From NCBI RefSeq assembly GCF_003985155.1, contig NZ_ML133688.1, positions 372,001 to 436,000 of the forward strand: a stretch of 64,000 bases of DNA. The letters are read 5' to 3'. The notes beneath the pieces are model-generated. The model did no database searches, was not told where the DNA came from, and worked only from the letters and a program-made list of their open reading frames with translations. The stretch is from Rhizobium vallis. Lineage in GTDB: Bacteria > Pseudomonadota > Alphaproteobacteria > Rhizobiales > Rhizobiaceae. Positions 1 through 7,891 of the stretch are shown here, in pieces; within the stretch, counting starts at the first letter, position 1, and the number at the start of each line of letters is the position of its first letter. The translations under genes were made by a program, and so were the position numbers.

Positions 1-179
1 CCGAGAAGATCGCCGAGACCGCCCGAACCGGCTAGTCCGCCAAGCCCGCCCGGCTGCTGGCCCGCGCCCGGCTGCTGAGGGTTCTGGAGACCTCGCAGGA
101 GCTCCCCAATCTTGTCTCTGTTCTGATAACCGGCGACGGCAAGAACGGCGAGAAGCGCTTTCAATGGACCGCTCATCAT
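1..179 (-). CDS. YidB-like (DUF937) protein, C-terminus cut off by window edge
   Basis: Only the first 59 or so residues are in the window. The reading begins MMSGPLKALLAVLAVAGYQN and continues into a stretch rich in Gln, Pro and Gly (QNPQQPGAGQQPGG), the usual pattern of the YidB/DUF937 family, whose function is not established. An AGGAGG ribosome binding site lies 8 bases before the first ATG. It is divergent from the MgtC-like gene. The family call rests on the N-terminus and composition only. Confidence 0.6.
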   Translation of the reverse strand, partial: MMSGPLKALLAVLAVAGYQNRDKIGELLRGLQNPQQPGAGQQPGGLGGLAGSGGLGDLL

Positions 180-418
180 TATGAAATCCTCCTGTGGTGC
201 GGGCGATCCAATTCTGGAGCGCCGGATTGCAGGAAGGCAATGTCCCAAGTGCACAAAGGTTCCACATCGTTTTATCAGGGGAAACGATGCGGCCCCGCCG
301 TTCTCGTCTGCGTTTTTGCTGCTGCCGCGGTCCCGATTGATCCTTCGCAATGCAGTGACAGGCGGATGTCATATTGCAATATATTGAACGAAATCGCCTG
401 CCGGTTCCGGACCATCGA

Positions 419-1681
419 ATGATGATATCATTGGTGACGACAGAAGCATTCCAGCGGCTCAGCCTCGCGCTTGCGATCGGCATCCTGGTCGGCATTGAGC
501 GCGGCTGGCAGGATCGTGACGTCGCCGCGGGTAAAAGGGTGGCGGGCATCCGCACCTATGGCCTGTCCAGCTTCCTCGGAGGCTTCTGCGGTTTCCTGCA
601 GCCCATGATCGGCCCGGTTCTGCCGACGGCCATCTTCGGGTTCTTTTGCATCACGGTGCTGCTTTTCAGCCGTTTGCAGGCCGTCAGGGAAGAGGATTAC
701 AGCGCCACCGGCGCCATTGCAGCAATAATGGTCTTTGCGCTCGGATTCGGCGCAGCAGTTGCGGATATGACGGTAACGGCGGCGAGCGCTGTTGCCGTCA
801 CGGTTCTTCTCGCGGCGCGGGAACCGTTGCATGGATTTCTCAGGCAATTGACCTGGCTCGAGCTCAGGGCCGCCCTCATCCTGCTGACGATGACGGTCGT
901 CATCCTGCCGATCCTTCCCAACGAGGCGGTCGATCGCTGGCAGCTGATCAATCCCTTTGAACTTTGGATGATGACGATCCTGGTGGGAGGCGTCTCTTTT
1001 GCGGGTTATATCCTGATCAAGCTTAGCGGCGCCCGCGCCGGAATATTGCTGACCGGGGCAAGCGGCGGCATCGTCTCGTCGACAGCTTTGACGCTTTCCT
1101 TTGCCCGCCAGTCGATGCAGATGCGTCCGCTCTCGCCACTTCTCTCGGCGGGTGCCATGCTGGCGGGAACCGTTTCCCTTGTCCGGGTGCTCTTGATTTG
1201 CGGCGTCATTGCGCCGGCTGTTTTCTTGGAGCTGGCTCCATCGCTCGCTGCCGCTGCGGCGGTTTTCGCCGTGGGAGCCGGCCTTTCTGCATTGTCGCGC
1301 CGCGCCGATGAGGGCGCCGATTTTACACCACGAAACCCGCTTGAGGTAATGGTCGTGCTCCGTTTCGCGCTGGTTCTCGCCGTCGTGATGGTCGTGACGA
1401 GAATGACCATGATCGTCTTCGGAACTCAGTCGCTGATCGCTCTTGCTTTCATTACGGGACTGGGCGACCTCGATGCGATAACCCTCGTCGTTGCGAGATT
1501 GCCCAACGCGCAGGTGCCGGCGGACGCGGCCGCTCGCGCCATAGCCGTCGCGGCCTTTGCCAATCTCCTTGCCAAGACTGTTCTTGCAGCAAGCATGGGA
1601 AGCATCGGCTATGCAGTTCGCCTCGCCATTGCCGGCGTTTTCGCAACCCTTGCCGGAACTGCCGGCTTGTTCCTGGTTTAA
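419..1681 (+). CDS. MgtC/SapB family (DUF4010) integral membrane protein
   Basis: A 420-residue, very hydrophobic protein with roughly ten or more predicted membrane segments. The N-terminal part carries the MgtC-like signature: LAIGILVGIERGW followed by KRVAGIRTYGLSSFLGG (about residues 14-55). The remaining 280 residues match the DUF4010 layout of long MgtC relatives, with small-residue-rich helices such as LLTGASGGIVSSTALTLSF. MgtC proteins are linked to growth in low magnesium and acid, but the transport function of the long form is not proven. The reading frame also opens 15 codons earlier, at 374. The ATG pair at 419/422 is preferred because the MgtC domain starts immediately after it, although no good ribosome binding site is visible for either. 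Confidence 0.75.
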   Translation: MMISLVTTEAFQRLSLALAIGILVGIERGWQDRDVAAGKRVAGIRTYGLSSFLGGFCGFLQPMIGPVLPTAIFGFFCITVLLFSRLQAVREEDYSATGAIAAIMVFALGFGAAVADMTVTAASAVAVTVLLAAREPLHGFLRQLTWLELRAALILLTMTVVILPILPNEAVDRWQLINPFELWMMTILVGGVSFAGYILIKLSGARAGILLTGASGGIVSSTALTLSFARQSMQMRPLSPLLSAGAMLAGTVSLVRVLLICGVIAPAVFLELAPSLAAAAAVFAVGAGLSALSRRADEGADFTPRNPLEVMVVLRFALVLAVVMVVTRMTMIVFGTQSLIALAFITGLGDLDAITLVVARLPNAQVPADAAARAIAVAAFANLLAKTVLAASMGSIGYAVRLAIAGVFATLAGTAGLFLV

Positions 1682-1742
1682 GCCTTCGTCGTCGGATTTG
1701 GCTGGTGTTATCAGCGGCATCGAGCGCCGGATGAGAGAGACT

Positions 1743-2561
1743 TCAGTGGCAGAGAAGGGCGGGCATATCGAGGCGCGTCAACAGCGATCGGGTGACGCCT
1801 CCAAGAATGAACTCCCGCAATCTCGAATGGCCGAACGCACCACAGACCAGCAAATCGGCCTTGCGCTCCAGGGCGGTTGCCTGAATGACGCCGGCGACCG
1901 GTTCTCCATTCGCCTGCACAGCCGCGACATCGACGGAAAGTCCAGCCTTTTGAAGCGTGGTCGCAAAGCGGTCGCGGCTTAGATGGTCGATCTGCTTGTC
2001 GTCGGCAACGGAGATCAGGACGACGCGCGAGGCCTGTTCCAGGAAGAACCGGCAACCGGTCAAGGCCCGGGCGACAGTGGCTCCTCCATCCCAGGCGACC
2101 GCGACGGCATCGACCCGACCGCAGAAATTGTCCGGGGGAAAGAGCAGCAGTGGTCTACCGCTTTCAAACAGCACGCTCTCGATCAACGGCCTCATGAGAT
2201 CAGATGCTTCCAGGATCGAAAGATCATATGCGCGTGACAGCTCGGCCAGGCTTTGCGCGACGAACGGCTCCTTGACGGCGAATGGCTGGATCTCCACCGC
2301 GACATCGGCCTGCTTCGCATAGTCGCGAAGCGTCTGTTCCAGAGCGGCCCCATTGTCCTTGCTGGATTGCTCGACCGCGCGCATTGTTTCGATGTCAGGC
2401 AATGACGAAAGACGCGGACGAACCGGCTCCAGGCTGACCAGCGGGATACTTGCGGTCAGATCCGCCTTCTGGTGAAGGCACACATCGACAGCATTCTGAA
2501 GGAGCGAAAAGGAGCTTGCGTCTGGATAGGTGGTCAGGGGCAAGTGAAATTGCGCTTTCAT
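1743..2561 (-). CDS. Tandem-domain universal stress protein (UspA family)
   Basis: A 272-residue cytoplasmic protein made of two Usp domains (about 1-140 and 145-272). The second domain ends with the nucleotide-binding loop CGAFGHSRLREFILGGVTRS, which fits G-2x-G-9x-G, so ATP binding by this half is likely. The first half lacks a clear loop. The ATG at 2561 is preferred over an upstream in-frame start at 2603 because AAGGACG lies at the right distance before it and the Usp fold starts right there. It is divergent from the flavin-binding gene at 2764. Together with the Usp at 3269-4099 it forms a small stress block. In rhizobia such Usp genes often belong to low-oxygen regulons; a FixK-type box lies in the shared upstream region, but its geometry fits the opposite gene better. 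Confidence 0.85.
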   Translation of the reverse strand: MKAQFHLPLTTYPDASSFSLLQNAVDVCLHQKADLTASIPLVSLEPVRPRLSSLPDIETMRAVEQSSKDNGAALEQTLRDYAKQADVAVEIQPFAVKEPFVAQSLAELSRAYDLSILEASDLMRPLIESVLFESGRPLLLFPPDNFCGRVDAVAVAWDGGATVARALTGCRFFLEQASRVVLISVADDKQIDHLSRDRFATTLQKAGLSVDVAAVQANGEPVAGVIQATALERKADLLVCGAFGHSRLREFILGGVTRSLLTRLDMPALLCH

Positions 2562-2692
2562 GGCTGACGTCCTTGCGAGATGCAGAGAGTGTCGCTTGCG
2601 CATGCGAGCTGCGCCTTGATGAAGATCAAAGCGGGCTCATCGTAAAAGTCGCGAACCTGCAGCGTCTTCACGGTGGGCACCGACCGGCCTCA

Positions 2693-2731
2693 TTGCGCTC
2701 GATCAACGACGGGTCGTGATCAGACTATAAT
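2693..2731 (+). promoter_or_regulatory. Candidate FixK/FNR-dependent class II promoter
   Basis: TTGCGCTCGATCAA at 2693-2706 fits the rhizobial FixK/FNR box TTG(A/C)-N6-(T/G)CAA. A perfect TATAAT lies at 2726-2731. The centre of the box is 29 bases from the centre of the -10 hexamer, so the box replaces the -35 element, about 40 bases before the expected start site near 2738-2741. The downstream gene starts at 2764. The match and spacing are read from the sequence; regulator identity is inferred. Confidence 0.6.
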
Positions 2732-2763
2732 ATATGATCGATTGGCGGCAGGGAGAGATGCCG

Positions 2764-3222
2764 ATGGGCTACATTCTGAAAGACCTGACCCAGGCGGAAT
2801 GCTCAACCATTCTTGAGCAATCCCGATTTGGCCATTTGGCCTGTTGTAACGAGGGTCGGCCCTATGTGGTGCCGATCTATTTCGCCTATGCAAAGGGCAC
2901 GATCTACAGTTTTTCAATGCCCGGCCGTAAGGTCGATTGGATGCGCGCGAACGAGAATGTCTGTTTGCAAATCGACCAGCGCGGCACGGGCAGGGGCTGG
3001 ACGAGCGTCGTCGTCGATGGGCGGTTCGAAGAGTTTCCGGACACGGATCTTTGGCGCAGTGAGAGATTGCAGGCCTGGTCGTTGCTGCAAAAACACTTCG
3101 ACTGGTGGGAAATCGGTGCGCTGAAGCCGCAGGCGCGGCCGCCGGGCTCGCTGCCCGAACACATTTTTTACGGCATATCTCTTCGGGAAGTGACCGGTCG
3201 AACGGCGATTCCAGTCGACTGA
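2764..3222 (+). CDS. Pyridoxamine 5'-phosphate oxidase-like flavin-binding protein
   Basis: A 152-residue soluble protein with the split-barrel flavin-binding fold (COG3467 type). The motifs are SRFGHLACCNEGRPYVVPIYF (about 22-42), a YSFSMPGRKVDWMRANENVCLQID core (about 50-75) and a VVVDGRFEEFPD strand. Members bind FMN, heme or F420 and are often annotated as nitroimidazole-resistance-like proteins; the substrate is unknown. The ATG at 2764 has GGGAGAG 7-8 bases upstream. Alternative starts at 2734 and 2758 are poorer: the second has almost no spacing from the ribosome binding site. A FixK/FNR-type promoter precedes it, suggesting induction at low oxygen. Confidence 0.75.
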   Translation: MGYILKDLTQAECSTILEQSRFGHLACCNEGRPYVVPIYFAYAKGTIYSFSMPGRKVDWMRANENVCLQIDQRGTGRGWTSVVVDGRFEEFPDTDLWRSERLQAWSLLQKHFDWWEIGALKPQARPPGSLPEHIFYGISLREVTGRTAIPVD

Positions 3223-3238
3223 GACAATCGCTGGGGAA

Positions 3239-3265
3239 GGGTGCCCGGGACGATCCCGGGCACCC
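3239..3265. terminator. Perfect 12-bp hairpin between convergent genes
   Basis: GGGTGCCCGGGA and its exact complement flank a CGA loop. The hairpin lies between the stop codons of the flavin-binding gene (3222) and the Usp gene (3269), so it can serve both strands. There is no long T-run, only TGTT on the plus side, so it is a weak intrinsic terminator or a transcript-end stabiliser. Confidence 0.6.
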
Positions 3266-3268
3266 TGT

Positions 3269-4099
3269 TCAGTGGGCGAGGAACAGAGGGATTTGAATTT
3301 CCTCTAGCATCGACCGGGTGACGCCGCCGAAAAGACGCTGCTGCAGCCGCGGATGATTATATGCGCCCATGACGATCATGTCGGCGGCGACATCCACGGC
3401 ATGCTGTCGCAACACCTCGTCGACGCGGCGACCACCGCTCGAGATGCGATCAACGTCGACTTTCACGCCGTGTCGCGCCAGAAAGGTGGCGACGTCAGCG
3501 CCTGGTTCTTCGCCACTTGCAGATGATGATGCCTGTGGATCGACAAGCGTGACATGCACCGATTGAGCAGCCCGCAAGAACGCGATCGCCTGGCGTGTTG
3601 CGCGCGACGCCTCGTCGCTGGAGTCCCAGGCCAGCAATATTGTCTTCGGAGCGAGCAAGACTTTCGTCCTTTGGGGAATGATCAGCATCGGCGTTGGCGA
3701 CTGGAACAAGGCGCCATCGATGATTCTGCGCCGAAGGTCCTGGTCGCTCGCGGCCTGCGCACCGATCAGGACGAGATCGGCATAGAGCGCTCGCTCGGCA
3801 ATATCCTCGTCCGCCAGGGCGAATTCCGTGTAGATCTCCTGCACGTCGAAGTAGACCTCGCTCTTGGCGAGGATCGCCTTGATCTCGGATGCCGAGTCGG
3901 CGAGGCGTTCGATTTCACGCTGACGTTCTTCGACCCAAACTGTCGAAATGACTTCGTAGGAGCCCATAGGGGGCGCGCCCATCGCAATCACCATTGCGGT
4001 CAGATGAGCGCCATGGGTTTCGCAAAAGCCGATAGCGCCCTTCAAATCTTCAGCGAAGTGAGCGAAGTTAAATACGCTCAAAACAGTCTTGATGCTCAT
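3269..4099 (-). CDS. Tandem-domain universal stress protein (UspA family)
   Basis: A 276-residue protein with two Usp domains. It begins MSIKTVLSVFNF, a typical Usp first strand, and ends with MGAYNHPRLQQRLFGGVTRS, the C-terminal nucleotide loop. The second glycine of G-2x-G is Asn here (GAYN rather than GAYG), so ATP binding could be altered compared with the paralogue at 1743-2561. The ATG at 4099 has AAAGGCGA upstream; the frame is open to 4156, but that extension has no Usp homology. It converges with the flavin-binding gene and diverges from the small gene at 4313. A FixK-type box lies 60 bases upstream of the start. Confidence 0.85.
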   Translation of the reverse strand: MSIKTVLSVFNFAHFAEDLKGAIGFCETHGAHLTAMVIAMGAPPMGSYEVISTVWVEERQREIERLADSASEIKAILAKSEVYFDVQEIYTEFALADEDIAERALYADLVLIGAQAASDQDLRRRIIDGALFQSPTPMLIIPQRTKVLLAPKTILLAWDSSDEASRATRQAIAFLRAAQSVHVTLVDPQASSSASGEEPGADVATFLARHGVKVDVDRISSGGRRVDEVLRQHAVDVAADMIVMGAYNHPRLQQRLFGGVTRSMLEEIQIPLFLAH

Positions 4100-4159
4100 G
4101 GTCGGATCGCCTTTCTGTTGGAGATGATCAACCCTAATCCTTCCAGACACGATCATTCA

Positions 4160-4200
4160 TTGATCTGACGCAAAGCGGCCCGGTTCCGGCCGGCTAGAAT
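4160..4200 (+). promoter_or_regulatory. Second candidate FixK/FNR-dependent promoter
   Basis: TTGATCTGACGCAA at 4160-4173 fits TTG(A/C)-N6-(T/G)CAA. TAGAAT at 4195-4200 is centred 31 bases downstream, again a class II arrangement reading toward the gene at 4313. The box also lies 61 bases upstream of the Usp start on the other strand, but only a poor -10 (GATTAG) is visible in that direction. Confidence 0.5.
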
Positions 4201-4235
4201 GTGATGACAGCTGAGGCCGACGAAGTCGGATCCGA

Positions 4236-4253
4236 CCCCATATTTTTATGGGG
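4236..4253 (+). other. Leader hairpin upstream of the 4313 gene
   Basis: CCCCATA, a TTTT loop and TATGGGG form a perfect 7-bp stem in the predicted 5' untranslated region, about 60 bases before the ATG. It is flanked by a second GATC pair. Its role is unknown; it has no T-run of its own. Confidence 0.35.
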
Positions 4254-4312
4254 GTGATCCCGCATTGGATACTGGGGCGGTTGATGAAAGCTGAAATGAC
4301 AGGAGAACGAAG

Positions 4313-4684
4313 ATGTTGGTTACAGATCGTGACTGCAGGACGGGAGGAGCGCGATTCGCGGTGCCGACGTTCGGCGAAATCGAGGGAAAGCTATTGGTTT
4401 GCGAAGTGGTCGCAACCAGCTGCTTACGACAGCTTCTCGCTCACTCGGGTGGCTTTGCAGTGCCGGTGATCAAGCGCCGGGTCAGACGATTGCTTGAAGC
4501 CCGCTGCCACGACGAGAAACTCTGTGAAGACGATACGGAAGCTGCGGTGGAATATGCGTTCCAGCTCGTGGATGCGGCAGCCGAAGCAGCCGGAAAGAAA
4601 AACGCAGTTTCGCCAGCGACCGAGGGCTGCGAGACGATCCGCCGGCTAAGGGCGATGCACGCTCCGTCTCGGAAACGTCCTTAA
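4313..4684 (+). CDS. Hypothetical protein, weak DUF1488-like pattern
   Basis: A 123-residue soluble protein supported by AGGAG 7 bases before the ATG. The N-terminal half, with ARFAVPTFGEIEGKLLVCEV followed by a short helix and a basic IKRRVRRLLEARC segment, vaguely resembles the small DUF1488 layout (strand, VxC strand, helix, basic helix). The C-terminal half is helical, then becomes basic (RRLRAMHAPSRKRP). No catalytic motif is seen. It stands downstream of a FixK-type promoter in a stress block, so a role in low-oxygen adaptation is possible but unproven. Confidence 0.5.
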   Translation: MLVTDRDCRTGGARFAVPTFGEIEGKLLVCEVVATSCLRQLLAHSGGFAVPVIKRRVRRLLEARCHDEKLCEDDTEAAVEYAFQLVDAAAEAAGKKNAVSPATEGCETIRRLRAMHAPSRKRP

Positions 4685-4725
4685 ATCGGGTAGGGCTCCA
4701 AGCGTTGTTCAGAAGTGAGGAGCGT

Positions 4726-4765
4726 GACATTCCAACTTTGCAGAAACAGGACACTTCAACTTTGC
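4726..4765. repeat. Two 16-bp imperfect direct repeats, possible IS end remnant
   Basis: GACATTCCAACTTTGC at 4726-4741 and GACACTTCAACTTTGC at 4750-4765 match at 14 of 16 positions with a 24-base period. Spaced short repeats of this kind occur at the ends of IS21-type elements, where transposase binds. No transposase gene remains nearby, so this would be a scar. Identity as an IS end is inference. Confidence 0.35.
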
Positions 4766-4918
4766 GGCTACGAGAAAATCGCATAAGACAGATTATGGAA
4801 CTAAAGAATGTCGTTACGTTACAATGACATGTCTGGCTGTGCTCCCATGTTGGCGATAACGCCAGCCGCATGCTCATTGCGACATTTGAAGTGAAAGCTC
4901 GCCTGTGGCTCGACGCTT

Positions 4919-7069
4919 CTAATCCTGAAGCGTTGGAACGTCTTTTGATGGTCTTTGCAGTTCCAGCGCGGCAGCGGATGACGCTGCATCGGCCGGTCCG
5001 CCGGAAACATGGACTGTCGGAGTTGCAAACTGAATGCCTTTATCCGCGAATGTCTTCTTGAGCATGGCAAGGGCTTTTCGGCGAACGCCGAATTGTTCGC
5101 CGGGTTTCGCCATGAACTTCAGCCGAATTTGCACGCCATAGTCGGCCATCTGCTCGATCCCCTGCATTTTCAGGGGCTCGATGATGTTAGGCCCAAGTTC
5201 AGGATCCTCTAGCAGTTCGACGCCGATGCGCTTGATGGTCTTGCGAACCTCCTCGAGGTCGCTGTCATAGTTCAAGGTGAGCGTAATGATGTCGATAACC
5301 CAGTCGCGGCTGAGGTTCTGCACCGCGCCGAGTTCACCGAAAGGAACGATGGTGACCGGGCCGCGGTGGTGTCGCAAGCGGATCGATCGCAGCGAAAAGC
5401 CTTCAACGGTACCCTTGTATTTTGCAGCCTGGATATATTCGCCGATGCGAAAGGCATCGTCGAACAGATAAAAGACGCCGGAGATAATGTCCTTGACGAG
5501 TGTCTGGGCACCGAAGCCGACGGCTATGCCGACGACGCCAGCGCCCGCAAGCAGCGGTCCGATCTGAATGCCAACGGCATCCAGGATCATCAGGAAGCCA
5601 ACCGCTCCGATCGCCAGGAAAAGCACATTGCGAAGAATGGGAAGAAGAGTATTCAACCGCTGACGCCGGCGCGCGTCGGGGCCGTCCTGATGTCCCGCCT
5701 GCGCACTTCGCGACGCCACCGCCATCTGAGTGTCGATCAGCGTGCTTACGAGTTTCCAGATAACGTCGGTCACCAGCAATACGATAACGATGCGGATTCC
5801 TGCGCGGATCAACCGCGTGGTCACCGTTTCGGCTGCGGCGAGGTCGCTGAGGTTGACATTCCATGAGCGGGCAATGAGCAGCGCAGCAACCACAATGAGG
5901 CCGTTGCGCAGCGTTTGCATGATGACGACAGACCATCCGACGATGGTGGGATCTTCGACCGCCTGCCCCTCCCCGGATTGTATAATGCGGCGAATGATAT
6001 CATGCGCCACCGAAACGGTCAGCGGCAGCAGCGTGATGATGACCACCGTCCAGAATGCGCCGCGGAGCCCGGACACCCACAACAGCCACGACAGTATGAT
6101 GCTCGCGCTGAAGCCGACACAGACCAGCCGGCTTACGGGCGGTCCGTCGGAGCGAAAGTGCCGCAGCCAAATCATGACGATCAAAGCGATTGAAACGACA
6201 CCGAACCATGCCGCGGTAAAGAGGTCGACCAGGATGGGTGAAGCCCCGATCGTCCGTATCACTGCGATGGTGGCCCAGCCAGCCGCCAGCACTGCGACGA
6301 TTCCGAGGAGCCAGTAATACCAGAACCAGGCAAGCGACGTGACAAGCGTCAGAAGCCGCATATGTGGCAGGCGGGCGCCTGGCGCTATGACAACGCGGCC
6401 CACAAGCACGCCAAGGCGCACCATGAGCGCGGCCGATAGCAGGATGATTGCCACATCGCGAAACACGGCAGGCCACGGAAAGAGGATAAACGCGCCGAGG
6501 CTTCCGATCAGGTAGCCGACCAACGCGAGAAGACCCATTGAAAGCCGGGCCGCGTGAAGCTTGATACGCTGCCGGACAGTGTCGGCGGGCGCGGTCAGCA
6601 CGAAATGGAGGAGCCCTCGCCCTGACCACCAGGCAAGGCGCTGCGCGACGAATCCGCCTGCTACAAAGAGTATGACCGCCAAGATCAGGCCGACTGGGTC
6701 GATGCGATTATCCGTTTGGAAGACCTGGATCGCCGTTCGGATCTGCCCTGGAAGCGTTGCAATTGCATCGACGAGTGTGAGTAACCTTTGGCGCAAATCC
6801 TGCAGTGAGGTGGCAATCGACGGCGGTGCCTCCTTCTGGGTAACTGCTACCGGCTGGCCCGGCTCCTGGTTACCGGGAACCATCCGATTGACCAGCGCGC
6901 GTCCGGAATCGTCATTCGGCAGTTCGATAATAACGCGGATCGGCGCCGAGGAAGCAGAAGGTTCGGCCGCCAAGGTCGGGCTTATGCCCGCCAGCAGAAG
7001 CGTCGAAAATACTACCGCCAGGAATGTGGACATTCTCCGCAAGGGATGACGGGCGTCGTTGATGCGCAT
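4919..7069 (-). CDS. Large MscS-family mechanosensitive channel
   Basis: A 716-residue inner-membrane protein. It has an N-terminal signal peptide (FLAVVFSTLLLAGISPTLAA, about 15-35), a periplasmic segment, then about ten membrane helices. The MscS pore helix and beta domain lie at about 500-570: LLAGAGVVGIAVGFGAQTLV, then KDIISGVFYLFDDAFRIGEY, then VEGFSLRSIRLRHHRG and VTIVPFGELGAVQN. The size and extra helices match the YbiO/MscM-like subfamily rather than the 286-residue MscS. Such channels open under hypo-osmotic shock to release solutes. The C-terminal tail is Ala-rich. It is transcribed alone, with about 390 bases of gene-free DNA upstream. Confidence 0.85.
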   Translation of the reverse strand: MRINDARHPLRRMSTFLAVVFSTLLLAGISPTLAAEPSASSAPIRVIIELPNDDSGRALVNRMVPGNQEPGQPVAVTQKEAPPSIATSLQDLRQRLLTLVDAIATLPGQIRTAIQVFQTDNRIDPVGLILAVILFVAGGFVAQRLAWWSGRGLLHFVLTAPADTVRQRIKLHAARLSMGLLALVGYLIGSLGAFILFPWPAVFRDVAIILLSAALMVRLGVLVGRVVIAPGARLPHMRLLTLVTSLAWFWYYWLLGIVAVLAAGWATIAVIRTIGASPILVDLFTAAWFGVVSIALIVMIWLRHFRSDGPPVSRLVCVGFSASIILSWLLWVSGLRGAFWTVVIITLLPLTVSVAHDIIRRIIQSGEGQAVEDPTIVGWSVVIMQTLRNGLIVVAALLIARSWNVNLSDLAAAETVTTRLIRAGIRIVIVLLVTDVIWKLVSTLIDTQMAVASRSAQAGHQDGPDARRRQRLNTLLPILRNVLFLAIGAVGFLMILDAVGIQIGPLLAGAGVVGIAVGFGAQTLVKDIISGVFYLFDDAFRIGEYIQAAKYKGTVEGFSLRSIRLRHHRGPVTIVPFGELGAVQNLSRDWVIDIITLTLNYDSDLEEVRKTIKRIGVELLEDPELGPNIIEPLKMQGIEQMADYGVQIRLKFMAKPGEQFGVRRKALAMLKKTFADKGIQFATPTVHVSGGPADAASSAAALELQRPSKDVPTLQD

Positions 7070-7455
7070 GTAATCGTGGTCCCCGGGTTTGCCATCGCTT
7101 TTGGTTGGAAGAGGCTTGGGACTTTGTGAAACGTTGCGCGATCAACGTCAATCGATGAACCCGTCGGGCGGTCGCACGCCCGCCCGCTGGCTGAAAACGC
7201 CTTAAGGTGATCTGGGTCTATATCAGGAAAGAAAAGGGCTTCGAGTTCGCCGGCAAGATCGTGCGAACAACCGCTATCCTACCGGCCATTTCCCGCATCC
7301 AGAAGCGAAATAAATGGTTGAAGAAATTGCCATATCATTCAGATAAAATTTGACTATTACAATAAAAATCTTGACGGGGCATTCGCGTCAGCGCCCGTCC
7401 CGGCTTTTGCAGCGATACGCGCAACACGGTTCGTCAAGCTCTTGCGCGCCAGCCT
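7070..7455. other. Gene-free interval upstream of the MscS gene
   Basis: 386 bases with no convincing reading frame. It includes an AT-rich tract at about 7305-7375. On the minus strand a TTGACG lies at 7144-7149, but no good -10 partner follows. No terminator is evident for the minus-strand gene that ends at 7456. Confidence 0.5.
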
Positions 7456-7830
7456 TCACCGCCGTCTCGTCTCGGTGAGATGGCCGGCAAAGCCGGCAAA
7501 CAGCACGTGGAATGGAAGGCTTCGAACGATCCTGGCTACGACGAAGGCTGCGCTCGTCGCCGCGGCGAGCTTCAGCCAGGGATAGTCGCCCAGCTGGACA
7601 TGAGCGTTTGCATCGATCGATGTCGCCTTGGCTTTCAACGCCGCCTCCGCATCTAGGCGCAGCATGTCGATGCGGGCGCTGAGCAGCCTTACCTCCCGCT
7701 GCAAAGCGGTCAAACTAGTGTCGGCCTTGTCACGCGCGGCATCGGCAAAAGGCAGTTCGCCCTCCTCGATCAACTCGTCGGGGTCGGGCGGAAGGAAGCC
7801 GTCACGATTGATGGATGATTGCATGGACAT
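7456..7830 (-). CDS. Hypothetical small protein with one membrane helix
   Basis: A 124-residue protein with an acidic N-terminus (PPDPDELIEEGELPFADAAR), a helical heptad-like middle (LTALQREVRLLSARIDMLRLDAEAALKAKA, likely coiled coil) and a C-terminal hydrophobic segment (LKLAAATSAAFVVARIVRSL) followed by a basic tail. This resembles the layout of membrane-anchored DUF883/ElaB-like stress proteins, but no motif fixes a family. It lies 61 bases downstream of the YflT-like gene on the same strand and probably shares its general-stress promoter. Confidence 0.6.
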   Translation of the reverse strand: MSMQSSINRDGFLPPDPDELIEEGELPFADAARDKADTSLTALQREVRLLSARIDMLRLDAEAALKAKATSIDANAHVQLGDYPWLKLAAATSAAFVVARIVRSLPFHVLFAGFAGHLTETRRR

Positions 7831-7891
7831 ATCCTCGAATAGGTTAGCGGAACGGAGTGAGGCCCGGCGTTACCACCGGGCCTCTGGGGCA

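Noticed and set aside
428..1720. 430-residue minus-strand frame opposite the MgtC-like gene
   Set aside because: Shadow of a GC-rich gene: highly charged, low-complexity product with no fold or motif. The same holds for the long antisense frames at 23159-24283, 23964-25559, 26658-27743, 29254-30438, 34979-36922, 39479-42031, 45489-47444, 49998-51653 and 52526-54220.
7128..7150. TTGCGCGATCAA near the MscS gene start
   Set aside because: The half sites are two bases too close for a FixK/FNR box.
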